Assembly (NCBI GenBank): GCA_051000395.1
Contig: JBPCOI010000048.1
Coordinates: forward strand, 1 to 9,301
Origin: JBPCOI01 sp051000395
Lineage (GTDB): Bacteria; Actinomycetota; Actinomycetes; Mycobacteriales; Jatrophihabitantaceae
Direction of reading: 5' to 3'
DNA: 9,301 bases
Below the pieces are notes generated by a model. The model worked only from the letters and a program-made list of their open reading frames with translations, was not told the DNA's origin and did not search any database. Position numbers and translations under genes: made by a program. Positions 1-6,500 of this stretch are shown here, piece by piece; the stretch's first letter is position 1, and each line of letters opens with the position of its first letter.

Positions 1-32
1 TCCCCGGTGCTCACCTGCTTCTTGACAGCGAT

Positions 33-64
33 GCCAGTCCCGGCAAGGAACCCCCGGGACTGGC
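33..64. terminator. Strong hairpin, possible terminator beyond the truncated toxin gene
   Basis: GCCAGTCCCGG (33-43) is repeated as its exact reverse complement at 54-64, giving an 11-bp GC-rich stem with a 10-nt loop. It lies 48 nt past the stop of the leftward toxin remnant, where a transcription terminator would fit. No T-run follows on either strand, which is common for actinobacterial terminators but leaves the function unproven. It could equally be a structural element at the end of a mobile element, because the flanking sequence does not continue the toxin gene. Confidence 0.4.
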
Positions 65-111
65 CACGTCTCGCGTCTGAAGATCATCCCAGTTTGGGGC
101 CGGTGACACGT

Positions 112-405
112 TCAGGAGTCCTGGGCCGACGGGGCGAGTCGAGCCAGCAGCACAGCGGGGATCTCGGTCGGCCCGCCCCGCCCGATCTTGGTCGGCACGT
201 CCTCGCGAGCCACGCGGTGTGCAGCCAGCGCGTAGTAGCCGACGACGGAGTCCTCTTGGTCGACCCAGACCCAGGTTCGCGCGGTTCGGCGTTCGGTTGC
301 CGCAATGGCCTGCTCGCGCAGCCACAGGTCGAGCGAAGCCTCGCCGCAGGCGAAGGCGCTTACCTCGCGTCGGGCTGGGTCGAGGGGCTCGGAGCGGTAG
401 GCCAT
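112..405 (-). pseudogene. Truncated GNAT-family toxin (TacT-like), 3' half missing
   Basis: This 97-residue frame matches the N-terminal half of GNAT acetyltransferase toxins of the TacT type, which acetylate the amino acid on charged tRNA and block translation. Visible family features are the opening 'PLDP...F.CGEASLDLWLREQA' region (about residues 8-34), the strand 'TWVWVDQEDSVVGYYAL' (44-60) and 'IPAVLLARLA' (82-91). Family members are about 160-175 residues long. Directly after LARLA the acetyl-CoA-binding P-loop (a Q/RGxGxG-type motif) and the C-terminal catalytic part should follow, but six unrelated residues and a stop appear instead. No frame in the remaining 111 bases restores the motif, so this looks like a deletion or insertion break rather than a simple frameshift. 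The remnant should be inactive as an acetyltransferase. It begins 3 nt after the antitoxin stop, the usual antitoxin-first order. Confidence 0.75.
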
Positions 406-408
406 CCG

Positions 409-687
409 TCAGTCGCGGCTGACCAGCTCGCGGGCGCGCCGCGCCGCTCGGGTAAGCGCCGCGTTCGGGCTGGCCGGGGCGTCGAGGGCGTCGAACAGGT
501 CGTCGAAGAATCCCGCCGGAACCGTGGTCGTCGCCTCGTGATCACGAATGATGCGGTCGGCCTTCTCCTCCGCGGCGGTGCGAGCGAATTCGCTGACCGG
601 CTCATGCACGAGCTCGGCAGCTCGCTCGATCACCGCCTTCCGGTCCGGCCGGACCCGAAATTCCAGACGAGCAGATGCCACAGCCAT
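409..687 (-). CDS. DUF1778 ribbon-helix-helix antitoxin (TacA-like)
   Basis: A 92-residue protein of the DUF1778/TacA family. These antitoxins bind their own operator through an N-terminal ribbon-helix-helix and neutralise a GNAT toxin through the C-terminal tail. The strand 'RLEFRVRPDRKAVIERAAEL' (about 7-26) and the helix 'EPVSEFARTAAEEKADRII' (29-47) form the RHH domain; the tail carries the typical 'F-DDLFDALDAP' toxin-binding stretch (about 60-71). I prefer the ATG at 687 because GGGGTGAG lies just upstream at good spacing. A GTG at 696, three codons earlier, would overlap that ribosome site. The toxin gene follows after 3 nt. Because the toxin is truncated, this is probably an orphan antitoxin that may still repress its own promoter or cross-neutralise another TacT-type toxin. 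Confidence 0.8.
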   Translation of the reverse strand: MAVASARLEFRVRPDRKAVIERAAELVHEPVSEFARTAAEEKADRIIRDHEATTTVPAGFFDDLFDALDAPASPNAALTRAARRARELVSRD

Positions 688-703
688 GCCACTCACCCCA
701 TTC

Positions 704-724
704 GTACGGACAAATGTGCGGACA
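704..724. promoter_or_regulatory. Direct-repeat operator candidate upstream of the antitoxin gene
   Basis: GTACGGACA (704-712) and GTGCGGACA (716-724) form a direct repeat with one mismatch and a 12-bp period. It lies 17-37 nt upstream of the preferred antitoxin start. RHH antitoxins bind tandem short half-sites of this kind at their own promoters. A weak -35-like TTGAAC lies at 740-735 on the minus strand, with only a poor -10 (ACATTT, 717-712) 17 nt further on. Operator use is inferred from position and repeat structure. Confidence 0.35.
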
Positions 725-844
725 CTTCACTGGAGTTCAACCGCCCGCCGGCAGCGCCCGTTCGGTATACGACACGCAGCTCGATGCCCACCGCGATGCG
801 ATGCCGGGGTGCACCGGGACGGCTCTCTCAGCGGCCTGCGACCG

Positions 845-1465
845 TCATGGCTGGGTGCGTGTCCGGTCGGTCGCGATGCTGCGTTCGATGCGTCGGTCCG
901 GAATGAGCCAGAGGACGGCGACGACAATGAAGAACGCGAGACCGACGAAGGTCCACGCCTTCACCTGGTCGTGGCCCAGGAGCGCGCAGCCGATGCCGGC
1001 GAGGTAGAGCACCGGCGATATCTTGCCCTTGAGGTCGTTGCCCACTGCGCGCTCGAGCGCCGATCCGGGTCCCTGAGCATGAATGATCACCTTTTGCAGG
1101 ATCACGTATGCGATCGCAGCGGCGAGCAGATTGATGCCGTAGACGACGACCGGCGTCGGGGCAAGGTCGCTCTGATCCATCCACGCCGTGCTGAACGGGA
1201 CCAGCGACAGCCAGAACAGCAGGTGCAGGTTCGCCCAGAGCATTGGCCCCGTGACGCCGTCGGTGAGGTGCAACATGTGGTGATGGTTGTTCCAGTAGAT
1301 CCCGATGTAGACGAAGCTCAGCAGATAGGTCAATAGGCTCGTGCCGGCGCCTGAGGTCAGCGCGGCCAGGTCATGACCGGCAGGGACCTTGAGCTCCAGG
1401 ACCATGATCGTGATGATGACCGCGAGCACTCCGTCGCTGAACGCCTCGAGACGACTGGTGGGCAT
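845..1465 (-). CDS. TMEM175/DUF1211-family potassium channel
   Basis: A 206-residue integral membrane protein of the TMEM175 (DUF1211) family, whose bacterial members form tetrameric K+ leak channels in the cytoplasmic membrane. The family signature RxxxFSDG is present as R5...F9-S-D-G12, leading directly into helix 1 (about 9-25, 'VLAVIITIMVLEL'). Further hydrophobic segments lie at about 43-60, 76-95, 105-127, 150-164 and 170-189, giving the expected six helices of one bacterial repeat. The histidine-rich 'NNHHHMLHL' (59-67) after helix 2 also occurs in relatives. The charged tail after residue 189 should be cytoplasmic. The ATG at 1465 is supported by AAGGA about 11 nt upstream and by the FSDG motif falling at the usual distance from the N-terminus. 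The gene stands alone, with 157 bp to the antitoxin start and 263 bp to the galM-like gene. The link to the other genes here is unknown. Confidence 0.88.
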   Translation of the reverse strand: MPTSRLEAFSDGVLAVIITIMVLELKVPAGHDLAALTSGAGTSLLTYLLSFVYIGIYWNNHHHMLHLTDGVTGPMLWANLHLLFWLSLVPFSTAWMDQSDLAPTPVVVYGINLLAAAIAYVILQKVIIHAQGPGSALERAVGNDLKGKISPVLYLAGIGCALLGHDQVKAWTFVGLAFFIVVAVLWLIPDRRIERSIATDRTRTQP

Positions 1466-1728
1466 CTGCGGGTTTTTCCTTGCGGACGCTGAAATCTTCT
1501 CGCTTCTGCTTACCGTAGGCGCGGTGATGACGGCCCGGTGGTCCCGCGCCGCCCATCGCTCGTCGGGGCGACGCTGATGGATTATCGCCGCTGTGCGGGC
1601 AGGTCGCGGTAGGCAGTCCGCGGTGCCCGAGGGCTCAACGGCCCGCGTTCACCCGGGGCGCGCGGCCGATCAACTCGAGACGCTGCGCGCAAACCGTCGA
1701 GCTGGGTCGCCGGGTTGGCGGGTACGCG

Positions 1729-2643
1729 TCATCCCGACAGGCGCACGCCCCAGGTCGTGGTGGTGGCGGCACCGGGTTCGAGGCGGATGACGTGCTTGCC
1801 GGTCTGGAACGCGTTGGGGGGGCAGCTCATCGGCTCGGTCCCCAGTCCGCGCCGGCGCCGGTCCGGCGTGAGCGTGTCGGCCGTGTACAGCTCGACGATC
1901 GGGAAGCTCTCGTCCACCCAGAGCTCGGCCGCGGTGCCGTCGGGTCGCCCGAGCCGGACCCAGGCGCGGCCCTCGCCGTCGCGCTTGAGATCGGTGAACG
2001 CGTAGTCGATCTGCAGGTCCCCGAGTTGCCGGGGACTGCGGAAGTCGTAGGGCGTGCCCTCGACGGATTCGGTGCCAGTCGGCAGTTCGCGCTCGGGATC
2101 GGTGACAATGCGCGTGCCCGCCTCGAGGTGCAGCGTGCACTCGTCCACCAGCCCGGAGCCGGGGGACAGGTAGGGGTGCTGCCCGCAGCCGTAGGGGCAG
2201 GGCCGGTCGCCGGCATTGGTGGCCGTGGTCCCCACGGTCAGCCCGCTCGCGTCAAGGCGATAGTCGACTCGCACGTCCAGGGTGAACGGATAGCCCTGGA
2301 GCGGGAACAGCGTCGCGGCCATCGTGATCCGGTCCTCGGACTGCTCGACCGCCTGCCAGGGCCGCCAGCGCAGGAAGCCGTGGATAGCGTTGTGCTTCTC
2401 CGGCTCGCTCAGGCCGACCTGGTAGTCCTCGCCCTCGAAGCTGTAGCGACCGTCGGCCAGCCGGTTGGGCCACGGGATCAGTGGCGCCCCGTGCGCGCCG
2501 TCGCACATCGCGTCGACGGGATAGGGCTGCAGCACGTCCTTCTCGCCCGCGGTGTAGGCACGGATGCCGCCGCCGACCTCGACGACGCTCACGTGCTGGT
2601 CGCCGCAGCTGATCTCGAACTGCTGACCGGACGGTGGGTTCAC
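1729..2643 (-). CDS. Aldose 1-epimerase (GalM family)
   Basis: A 304-residue cytoplasmic mutarotase that interconverts alpha and beta anomers of glucose, galactose or a related aldose. Family motifs occur in order: PWPNR (57-61), NAIHG (85-89), GQHPY (154-158, with H156 as the probable catalytic acid), the substrate-binding aspartate in 'QIDYAF' (D213), and 'TEPMSCPPNAF' (269-279, with E270 as the probable catalytic base). All key residues are present and the length is normal, so the enzyme should be active. No signal peptide is seen. The start is a GTG at 2643 with GAGAGG 8 nt upstream. It lies 36 bp downstream of the small gene at 2680-3015 on the same strand, and the pair runs divergently from the Moco/GH15 operon. 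GH15 enzymes invert and release beta-glucose, so an anomerase nearby is chemically sensible, although joint action is inference. Some members of this group act on phosphorylated sugars (YeaD type), so the substrate is open. Confidence 0.88.
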   Translation of the reverse strand: MNPPSGQQFEISCGDQHVSVVEVGGGIRAYTAGEKDVLQPYPVDAMCDGAHGAPLIPWPNRLADGRYSFEGEDYQVGLSEPEKHNAIHGFLRWRPWQAVEQSEDRITMAATLFPLQGYPFTLDVRVDYRLDASGLTVGTTATNAGDRPCPYGCGQHPYLSPGSGLVDECTLHLEAGTRIVTDPERELPTGTESVEGTPYDFRSPRQLGDLQIDYAFTDLKRDGEGRAWVRLGRPDGTAAELWVDESFPIVELYTADTLTPDRRRRGLGTEPMSCPPNAFQTGKHVIRLEPGAATTTTWGVRLSG

Positions 2644-2679
2644 GGTGAGGGCCTCTCTGGTCGGGTCATTGGTCGGGGG

Positions 2680-3015
2680 TCAGTGAGCGTCGGGTCGGCG
2701 GCGCGGGCCCAGCAGGTGGGCCATGACGGACCTCAAAACGAGGCCCCCCGCCGCGCCGGCCAGGCCGATCCGAAGGTGCTCTCGCGACGTACAGGCGGCA
2801 CCAGTCGGGACCGGCGAGCCGGCGCGCGCCCGCCGCGTCTGTCCGGCGGCGATCGCCCGCTCGACGGCCGGGGGCACCGCTCCGAGCGTCGGGCGTTGCC
2901 GGGTGTGGCTTGCCACCTCGTCGGCCGACGCCCCCGGGCCGCGGCCGCCCAGTAGATCGGCCCGCAGGCGGGCTAGATCCTGCTCGGCGCGTGGGGCTGT
3001 TCCGGTCGCGATCAC
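2680..3015 (-). CDS. Small unknown protein upstream of the aldose epimerase gene
   Basis: A 111-residue protein that I do not recognise as a named family. The N-terminal half is charged and probably helical ('EQDLARLRADLLGGRG', then 'SADEVASHTRQRPTLGAVPPAVERAIAAG'). The C-terminal part has a short apolar stretch (about 87-102, 'IGLAGAAGGLVLRSVMAHLL') followed by an arginine-rich end, so weak membrane association is possible. I take the GTG at 3015. The only earlier in-frame start is a TTG at 3051, inside the CGCAATCATTGCG palindrome and therefore unlikely. No good Shine-Dalgarno precedes the GTG, which would fit leaderless translation. The gene precedes galM by 36 bp and probably shares its transcript. 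Codon pattern and stop-free length favour this strand over the overlapping frames, but it could be over-called. Confidence 0.55.
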   Translation of the reverse strand: MIATGTAPRAEQDLARLRADLLGGRGPGASADEVASHTRQRPTLGAVPPAVERAIAAGQTRRARAGSPVPTGAACTSREHLRIGLAGAAGGLVLRSVMAHLLGPRRRPDAH

Positions 3016-3021
3016 GTCGTC

Positions 3022-3051
3022 AGTCTGCCACAACTGCTTGCCATAGCGCAA
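3022..3051 (-). promoter_or_regulatory. Possible leftward promoter for the 2680-3015/galM pair
   Basis: On the minus strand TTGCGC (3051-3046), the left arm of the first palindrome, is followed after 18 nt by CAGACT (3027-3022), a weak -10 retaining only the A2 and T6 consensus positions. Transcription would start near 3015, exactly at the GTG, giving a leaderless message. The same layout, with an operator arm used as the -35, is seen for the MarR gene. The -10 is poor, so this is tentative. Confidence 0.3.
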
Positions 3052-3067
3052 TCATTGCGGTTATACT
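3038..3067 (+). promoter_or_regulatory. Sigma70-type promoter of the Moco-cytochrome/GH15/SDR operon
   Basis: TTGCCA (3038-3043, 5 of 6 matches to TTGACA), an 18-nt spacer and TATACT (3062-3067, 5 of 6 to TATAAT) make a clear vegetative-type promoter. The expected start is near 3074, leaving a leader of roughly 77 nt before the ATG at 3151. A palindromic operator fills the spacer and a second lies just after the start point, so the promoter looks built for tight repression. Confidence 0.65.
3047..3059. promoter_or_regulatory. Palindromic operator copy 1 (probable MarR site)
   Basis: CGCAATCATTGCG is a perfect 6+1+6 palindrome centred on 3053. It lies between the -35 and -10 boxes, 3 nt from each, so a bound dimer would exclude RNA polymerase. 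ATTGC/GCAAT arms are typical of MarR-family sites. The MarR gene about 5 kb away carries the same motif in its own upstream region. Confidence 0.65.
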
Positions 3068-3077
3068 CCTGCTCTAG

Positions 3078-3090
3078 CGCAATCATTGCG
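3078..3090. promoter_or_regulatory. Palindromic operator copy 2 (probable MarR site)
   Basis: A second identical CGCAATCATTGCG, centred on 3084 and 31 bp (about three helical turns) from copy 1. It begins about 4 nt after the expected transcription start. Two dimers could therefore bind on the same face of the DNA and cover the promoter. Confidence 0.65.
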
Positions 3091-3137
3091 GGAAGACTAC
3101 GAGCGATCGCCGTCCCGGACGGACGCGTTCGCAAGCG

Positions 3138-3143
3138 AGGAGG
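3138..3143 (+). promoter_or_regulatory. Ribosome binding site deciding the Moco-cytochrome start
   Basis: AGGAGG lies 7 nt before the ATG at 3151. It rules out the longer frame opening at 3055, whose start would lie inside the operator/promoter region and add a non-conserved arginine-rich leader. Confidence 0.75.
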
Positions 3144-3150
3144 CGGGTCG

Positions 3151-4641
3151 ATGCCTGGGTTCTTCCCGTACTGGGTCGTCGTCACGCACTTCCTGAACAT
3201 CTTCTTCATGTTGTTGCTCTTCCGGTCGGGACTGGAGGTCCTGTCGGCGTTTCCGAAGTTTTACTGGCGAGACGACTGCCCGCCGGGACGGGAATGGCTG
3301 CGCCTGTCGAAGAAGACCTTCGCGGCAGACTCGCGCAAGCCGTGGTCCTCGCTGGACGAGGAGGAGTCGTGGTCTCCGGTCGTCGCCCTCCCGGGCCGCA
3401 AGAACCTCGGCCTGGGACGGCACTGGCACTTCATGACGATCCAGTTCTGGATCCTGACCGGCGCGGTCTACGTCTCCCTGGTATTCGCGACGGGTTACTG
3501 GCACTACCTGATCCCGACCCACTGGTCGATCGTGCCCGATTCGATCAAGGCGGTCGGTAGCTATCTGCGGTTCGAGTTCCCGTCCAAGATCCCCGGTCAG
3601 CCGTTCGAGCCCGCGCAGAAGCTCGCCTACTTCGTGGTGATCTTCCTGCTCGCGCCGTTGCAGATCGCGACCGGTGCGGCGATGTCGCCGTCCGTCCTGG
3701 CGCGATTCCCCTGGTACGGCAAGCTGTTCGGCGGAAAGCAGGGCGCCCGCAGCCTGCACTTCCTGGGGATGTGCGCGTTCGGGGCGTTTATCGTCGTGCA
3801 CGTGTTCATGGTGATCATCCACGGCGTGCCCAAGGAGTTCGCCTCGATCGTGTTAGGCGATCCGCACGGCAACCGGCGCCTGGCGCTGGGTATCGGGCTG
3901 GCGGGGTTGTTCGCGATCCTCGTGTTCCACGTGGTGATCACGTGGTTCTCGCTCCGCTACCGGCGGCGCACCCAGCGGCTGCTCGGCTTCATGGTCAATC
4001 CCTTCGAGCGTGTCATCTCGCGGCTGTTCACCTCCCGCGAGCACTTCGCCGCCGAGGACATCTCGCCCTACCACCGCGTCAACGGCTATCCGCCGACCAG
4101 CGAGGAGTACGAGCAGCTGGCGGCCACGGGCTTTCGTGACTACCGCCTGGCGGTCGGCGGCCTCGTCGCCAACCCGGTGTCGCTGTCCCTGGACGAGCTG
4201 CGGTCGTTGGGGGAGCAGCGGCAGATCACCAAGCACAACTGCATCCAGGGCTGGACCGCAGTCGCGGAGTGGGGCGGGGTACCGCTGTCGCGTCTCGTCG
4301 AGATGGTGCGTCCCGCACCGTCGGCCAAGCACATCGTGTTCTACGCGATGGACGACAAGGGGCTGACCGAGGGCGAGGGACGCTACGGCTACTTCTACGG
4401 CACCATCCCGCTGTACCTGGCCGCGAACCCGCAGACCATCCTCGCGCTCGAGATGAACGGCGCGCCGCTGCCGGTGGAGCACGGTGCACCCGTACGGGTG
4501 CGGATCGAGACACAGCTCGGTTTCAAGATGGTCAAGTGGATCACCGGGATCGAGTTCGTCGCCGACACCAAGGACGTCGGCATGGGCATGGGCGGCTGGC
4601 GCGAGGACCAGCAGTACTACGCCAACGCAGCCGGAATCTAG
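3151..4641 (+). CDS. Cytochrome b561-like membrane domain fused to a sulfite-oxidase-type molybdopterin domain
   Basis: A 496-residue fusion. Residues about 1-270 form a b-type cytochrome membrane domain of the cytochrome b561/formate-dehydrogenase-gamma kind, with helices at about 6-28, 95-116, 157-178, 201-225 and 244-268. Histidines suited to bis-His heme ligation occur at H13, H91/H93, H203, H217, H224 and H260. Residues about 325-475 form an oxidoreductase molybdopterin domain (sulfite oxidase/MsrP fold). 'KHNCIQGWTAVAEWGGVPL' (361-379) gives C364 as the probable Mo ligand, and 'ETQLGFKMVKWITGIEF' (453-469) is the conserved closing segment. There is no twin-arginine signal. Loop charge (K/R after helix 1, between helices 3 and 4, and RYRRR after helix 5) places the Moco domain in the cytoplasm. 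It probably exchanges electrons between a small substrate and the membrane quinone/heme chain; the substrate is unknown. It is the first gene of its operon, 24 bp before GH15. Confidence 0.82.
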   Translation: MPGFFPYWVVVTHFLNIFFMLLLFRSGLEVLSAFPKFYWRDDCPPGREWLRLSKKTFAADSRKPWSSLDEEESWSPVVALPGRKNLGLGRHWHFMTIQFWILTGAVYVSLVFATGYWHYLIPTHWSIVPDSIKAVGSYLRFEFPSKIPGQPFEPAQKLAYFVVIFLLAPLQIATGAAMSPSVLARFPWYGKLFGGKQGARSLHFLGMCAFGAFIVVHVFMVIIHGVPKEFASIVLGDPHGNRRLALGIGLAGLFAILVFHVVITWFSLRYRRRTQRLLGFMVNPFERVISRLFTSREHFAAEDISPYHRVNGYPPTSEEYEQLAATGFRDYRLAVGGLVANPVSLSLDELRSLGEQRQITKHNCIQGWTAVAEWGGVPLSRLVEMVRPAPSAKHIVFYAMDDKGLTEGEGRYGYFYGTIPLYLAANPQTILALEMNGAPLPVEHGAPVRVRIETQLGFKMVKWITGIEFVADTKDVGMGMGGWREDQQYYANAAGI

Positions 4642-4665
4642 CCGACACAGGAAGAGGACATCACC

Positions 4666-6435
4666 ATGACCGACCAGGCAGCCAGGGACCTCACCGGCTA
4701 CCCGCCCCACGTGTTGCGCGAGTACGCGCTGCTAGCCGACGGCGAGCGCGGCATCCTCGTCGGCCCGCGCGGTGACTTCGCATGGATGTGCGCGCCGCGC
4801 TGGGACTCCGAGGCGGTGTTCTCCTCCCTCATCGGCGGCGGCGGTAGGTATGCGGTCACGCCGACCGAGCACCCGTTTGTGTGGGGCGGTTACTACGAGC
4901 AGGGCACCCTGATCTGGCACAGCCGCTGGGTGACCAACACTCAGGTGCTGGAGAGCCGCGATGCGCTCGCCTTCCCCGGCGATCCGCACACCGCGGTGGT
5001 GTTGCGGCGAATCCGTGCCGTCGACGGCAAGACGCAGGTACGGGCGGTGCTCGACCCGCGCGCCGGCTTCGGTCATCACAAGATCAGCAGGGTCTCCCGG
5101 GACGAGCAGGCGTGGACGGCGCGGTGCGGGCCGCTGTACCTGCGCTGGACCGGCGCCGGAGCGGCGGTCACCCGCGAGGACGGCTCACTGGAGGCGGTGC
5201 TCACCGTGCCCGACGGCACCCATCATGACCTCGTCCTGGAGATCTCCGACCAGCCGCTGACCGAGGCGCCCCCGGACCCCGACCGTGCCTGGTCGGCCAC
5301 CGCCGACGCGTGGGAGCGTGCCATGCCCTCGATCACCGGCACCCTCGCCGACCGGGACGCGCAGCACGCCTACGCAGTCCTGCAGGGCCTGACGAGCGCC
5401 GGTGGCGGGATGGTCGCCGGCGCGACGATGTGCCTGCCCGAACGCGCCGAGCAGGGCCGCAACTACGACTATCGCTACGCCTGGATCCGCGACCAGTGCT
5501 ACGCGGGTCAGGCGGTGGCCGCCTGCGGTCCGTACCCGCTGCTGGACGACGCGGTGCGCTTCGCCACCGAGCGGATCATGGCCGACGGCCCGCAGCTCAA
5601 GCCCGCGTACACCGTCACCGGCGGCCCGGTCCCCGACGAGCGAACCCTCGATCTCACCGGGTATCCGGGCGGCTCGGACAAGGTCGGCAACTGGGTGAAC
5701 AAGCAGTTCCAGCTCGACGCGTTCGGCGAGACGCTGCTGCTGCTCGCCGCCGCGGCCGGGCGCGACCGGCTCGACACCGAACACTGGCGCGCCGTGGAGG
5801 CCACCGTCGCCGCCATCGAGAAGCGCGGCAAGGACGCCGACGCCGGGATCTGGGAACTCGACAACGAGCACTGGGCCCATTCGCGGCTGACCTGCGTGGC
5901 GGGCCTGCGCGCGATCGCCGGGCACGCGCCGGCCAGCCAGGGCGCGGCGTGGAGCGGGCTCGCGGACGCGATCCTCACCGACGTCTCCGGTGACTGCCTG
6001 CACCCGAGCGGCCGCTGGCAGCGGGCCCCGGGCGACGAGCGCATCGACTCCGCACTGTTGCTGCCGGGCATCCGCGGCGCCCTTCCCGCCGACGATCCGC
6101 GCACGCTGGCCACCTTGGAGTCGGCCTTGGCCGAATTGGGTAGGGACGGCTACATGTACCGCTTCCGGCAGGACGAGCGGCCGCTCGGCGAAGCCGAGGG
6201 AGCGTTCCTGCTGTGCGGATTCGTCACCGCCCTGGCGCTACACCAGCAGGGGCGCGAGGTCGAGGCGAACCGCTGGTTCGAACGCAACCGGGCCGCCTGT
6301 GGACCGCCCGGCCTGCTGTCGGAGGAGTTCGACGTGTTGCAGCGGCAACTGCGCGGCAACCTGCCGCAGGCCTTCGTCCACGCGTTGCTGCTCGAGACCG
6401 CGCAGCGACTCAGCGAGCCGTCGCCGCAGCACTGA
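4666..6435 (+). CDS. Glycoside hydrolase family 15 (trehalase/glucoamylase-like)
   Basis: A 589-residue GH15 enzyme, an inverting hydrolase of alpha-glucosidic bonds that releases beta-glucose. An N-terminal beta-sandwich domain (about 15-215, 'GDFAWMCAPRWDSEAVF') precedes the (alpha/alpha)6 barrel (about 230-580). Family motifs are 'GRNYDYRYAWIRDQ' (264-277), 'GIWEL' (394-398, with E397 as the probable catalytic acid) and 'GLLSEEFD...GNLPQAFVHALL' (549-575, with E553 or E554 as the probable base). Both catalytic regions are intact and the length is normal for actinobacterial members. Mycobacterial relatives include trehalases, so trehalose is the first guess, but glucans or glucosides are possible. 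The second catalytic segment has VLQRQLRG where trehalase-type members commonly have a short PxTGxxxG-like loop, which may affect specificity. No signal peptide is seen, so it should be cytoplasmic. AGAGGA 7 nt upstream supports the ATG. It sits second in the operon. Confidence 0.88.
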   Translation: MTDQAARDLTGYPPHVLREYALLADGERGILVGPRGDFAWMCAPRWDSEAVFSSLIGGGGRYAVTPTEHPFVWGGYYEQGTLIWHSRWVTNTQVLESRDALAFPGDPHTAVVLRRIRAVDGKTQVRAVLDPRAGFGHHKISRVSRDEQAWTARCGPLYLRWTGAGAAVTREDGSLEAVLTVPDGTHHDLVLEISDQPLTEAPPDPDRAWSATADAWERAMPSITGTLADRDAQHAYAVLQGLTSAGGGMVAGATMCLPERAEQGRNYDYRYAWIRDQCYAGQAVAACGPYPLLDDAVRFATERIMADGPQLKPAYTVTGGPVPDERTLDLTGYPGGSDKVGNWVNKQFQLDAFGETLLLLAAAAGRDRLDTEHWRAVEATVAAIEKRGKDADAGIWELDNEHWAHSRLTCVAGLRAIAGHAPASQGAAWSGLADAILTDVSGDCLHPSGRWQRAPGDERIDSALLLPGIRGALPADDPRTLATLESALAELGRDGYMYRFRQDERPLGEAEGAFLLCGFVTALALHQQGREVEANRWFERNRAACGPPGLLSEEFDVLQRQLRGNLPQAFVHALLLETAQRLSEPSPQH

Positions 6436-6500
6436 GGGACCGCTGCCACCAACAGCACCCAGCAAGACCCACCAGACGCAATACACCATCGGAGGACAAT

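Noticed and set aside
7..906. Plus-strand open frame across the toxin-antitoxin region (299 codons)
   Set aside because: It lies opposite the antitoxin and the toxin remnant, and its composition is the low-complexity arginine/glycine mix of an antisense frame.
1466..1728. Gap between the channel gene and the epimerase gene
   Set aside because: Searched by eye for small genes, hairpins and RNA-like structure on both strands; nothing rose above chance for such GC-rich sequence.
1792..2955. Long open frame on the plus strand (387 codons)
   Set aside because: It runs antisense to the aldose epimerase gene, whose catalytic motifs are all intact; the frame is open because of GC-rich codon bias and its product shows no recognisable domain.
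3047..3090. Repeated palindromes as replication iterons or recombination sites
   Set aside because: Only four copies exist, in two pairs, each locked to promoter boxes with the same spacing; no replication or integrase gene is present.
3055..3150. Earlier start for the Moco-cytochrome protein
   Set aside because: It would begin inside the first operator, upstream of the expected transcription start, while AGGAGG directly precedes the ATG at 3151.
5990..6500. Extended plus-strand frame through the GH15 end into the SDR region
   Set aside because: It shadows the GH15 and SDR genes in another frame; the SDR has its own GTG and ribosome site at 6491-6501.
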